Source of the DNA: Henningerozyma blattae CBS 6284
Taxonomy: Eukaryota > Ascomycota > Saccharomycetes > Saccharomycetales > Saccharomycetaceae
DNA length: 64,000 bases
Direction: 5' to 3'
Assembly: GCF_000315915.1 (NCBI RefSeq)
Contig: NC_020188.1
Span: 1,319,501-1,383,500 of the forward strand
In this document: positions 62,501 to 64,000 of the stretch, piece after piece
Layout: every line of letters starts with the position of its first letter
How positions within the stretch are numbered: the stretch's first letter is position 1
Notes under the pieces: generated by a model
Told to the model about the DNA's origin: nothing
The model's database searches: none
What the model saw: only the letters and a program-made list of their open reading frames with translations
Made by a program: the position numbers and the translations under genes

Positions 62501-63566
62501 TGGGCTTTTTGCCAATTTCTCAAAATATGTTGATATTAAATCTGGCTCATTAAATTTCGCAGGGAAATTATCATTATCTTCAAAAGGTATTGATTTTAGT
62601 AATGGTTATAGTTCAAGAATCACTTTAGATGAATTAGAATTTTTAAGCGATTTAGGTCACGGAAATTATGGTAATGTCTCGAAAGTACTGCATAAACCAA
62701 CTCAAGTAATAATGGCTATGAAAGAAGTTAGGTTGGAATTAGATGAAGCAAAATTTAGACAAATTTTAATGGAACTAGAAGTTTTACATAAGTGTCAATC
62801 TCCTTATATCGTTGACTTTTATGGTGCATTTTTCATAGAAGGTGCTGTTTACATGTGTATGGAATATATGGATGGTAGTTCATTAGATAAAATTTATGAT
62901 ATCACGCCAGAAATTGGTGGCATTGATGAACCCCAATTGGCATTCATTAGTAACGCAGTGATAAGAGGATTACGAGAATTGAAAGATGTTCATAATATTA
63001 TTCACAGAGATGTTAAACCAACCAATATTTTATGTTCAGCTACCCAAGGAACCGTTAAATTATGTGATTTTGGTGTTTCTGGAAATTTAGTTGCATCAAT
63101 GGCTAAGACGAACATCGGCTGCCAATCATACATGGCACCAGAACGTATTAAATCATTAAACCCAGACATGACAACATACTCTGTTCAATCTGACGTATGG
63201 TCATTAGGTTTAAGTATACTTGAAATGGCTTTAGGTAGATACCCATATCCTCCTGAAACATTTGATAATATTTTCTCTCAATTAAGTGCAATTGTTGATG
63301 GTCCTCCACCTACTTTACCCTTAGATAGATTCAGCAAAGATGCTTATGACTTCGTTGCAGTCTGTTTAAGAAAGAATCCTGAAAGAAGACCTACCTACTC
63401 TCAACTATTGGAACACCCATGGCTACTGAAATATAATAACGTTGATGTGGGAATGAGTCAATATATATCAGATCGGTTAGAAAAAAGAAAAAGACTTGTC
63501 CAAGAGACAGGCGGTAATGAACTTCCAAAAATCATTCCGGCTCTTCATATGGGGGGTCTCCCATAA
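61116..63566 (+). CDS. PBS2: MAP kinase kinase Pbs2 of the osmotic (HOG) pathway
   Basis: Pbs2 is the scaffold and MAPKK that activates Hog1 under high osmolarity. The kinase domain spans about residues 503-770: glycine loop GHGNYGNV near 515, catalytic Lys536 (AMKEV), HRDVKPTN near 630, DFG at 651-653. The phospho-acceptors Ser661 and Thr665 (SMAKT) match the S-x3-T pair phosphorylated by Ssk2, Ssk22 and Ste11. The proline motif KPLPPLP at residues 141-147 matches the Sho1 SH3-binding site. The N-terminal half is disordered with Gln-rich runs at about 265-320. It has 816 residues, against about 668; the excess is N-terminal. The full gene is inside the window. Confidence 0.97.
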
Positions 63567-64000
63567 TGCACCCTTTTTCCTGAATATTATTCTTTAATCT
63601 TTTGATCTAAAATTTTTTCTTATTTAAATTCCATCTCCATATTTACAATCTCCAATTCAATTCCCATTTTCACCTTCGCTGACTTCCTATTTTTCCTGTT
63701 TTATTAATTGTTTTACAGAGCAAATATTTATTGAACAATCCGTAACATTATGTTATTTTCTTCTTTTCCATATTTTCATTTCAAATTTTACACTCGTGGG
63801 CATTCTTCCATTTTTTTTCCCCAAATAATTTATTATTATTACTATTATTATATTATTTCCTCCCACTTTAATTACAAATTTCCTCCACTTATATTTTATT
63901 TATTACATTTTCATCTGGATTTACTAATTGTGACATTACTTAATTTACTTTATTTTTCTACTATTTTTCTTCCTATATTTCTTTCGAATTTCTTTTCATT
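63567..64000. other. Pyrimidine-rich region downstream of PBS2
   Basis: 434 bases to the window edge, with strong C/T bias on the plus strand and many TTCC/CCATTTT blocks. No ORF or RNA gene was seen. In S. cerevisiae the next gene is TRK1; here it would lie beyond the window. Confidence 0.5.

Overview
This 64 kb window is nuclear DNA from a budding yeast of the family Saccharomycetaceae. It is AT-rich and gene-dense. The genes read as intronless ORFs starting at ATG, and almost every product has a recognisable Saccharomyces cerevisiae counterpart. The gene order is an interleaved mosaic of two S. cerevisiae segments that are sister regions of the ancient whole-genome duplication: the left arm of chromosome X (about YJL080 to YJL128) and the right arm of chromosome XI (about YKR018 to YKR045). 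Many genes of the reconstructed ancestral order are absent, for example EXO70, TRL1, GWT1, BCK1, NTR2 and CHS6/BCH2. The simplest reading is a post-duplication yeast that resolved its duplicates differently from S. cerevisiae, such as the Vanderwaltozyma/Tetrapisispora or Naumovozyma/Kazachstania groups. The exact species cannot be fixed from sequence alone.

Layout. 1-14 kb: the end of SCP160 (KH-domain RNA-binding protein), ARP4, IML2, TAX4/IRS4, VPS51 and an ALY-type alpha-arrestin. 14-30 kb: ARG3, SIP4, DPB11, SRS2, mitochondrial MRPL49 and SAP185/SAP190. 30-44 kb: GCN3, RPC37, DBP7, PAM16, a SET3/SET4 PHD-SET protein, a GZF3/DAL80-type GATA factor and CCT7. 44-49 kb: a YNL134C-like oxidoreductase that looks inserted, then an MDV1/CAF4 WD40 mitochondrial fission adaptor. 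50-64 kb: a SUN-family cell-wall protein (NCA3/UTH1), UIP5, a YKR045C-like serine/arginine-rich protein, ALB1, MTC1, LSM1, TRM61 and PBS2.

The genes are not an operon-like pathway. They are housekeeping and regulatory genes held together by inherited synteny. No tRNA, rRNA, CRISPR, intact transposon or centromere was seen. Regulatory DNA of note includes PAC/RRPE ribosome-biogenesis elements before DBP7, ALB1 and TRM61, and a perfect Gcn4 site plus an Mcm1-like box upstream of ARG3.

The strongest anomaly is a GC-rich island at about 17.5-18.1 kb between SIP4 and DPB11. It carries seven CACGTG boxes, a 10-bp-phased CCG-N3-CGG array, repeated GGTGCACGG and a telomere-like GTGTGGGTGTG. A probable frameshift near the 3' end of the SAP185/190 gene is the other clear oddity. 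I found no evidence of a wholly new biological system.
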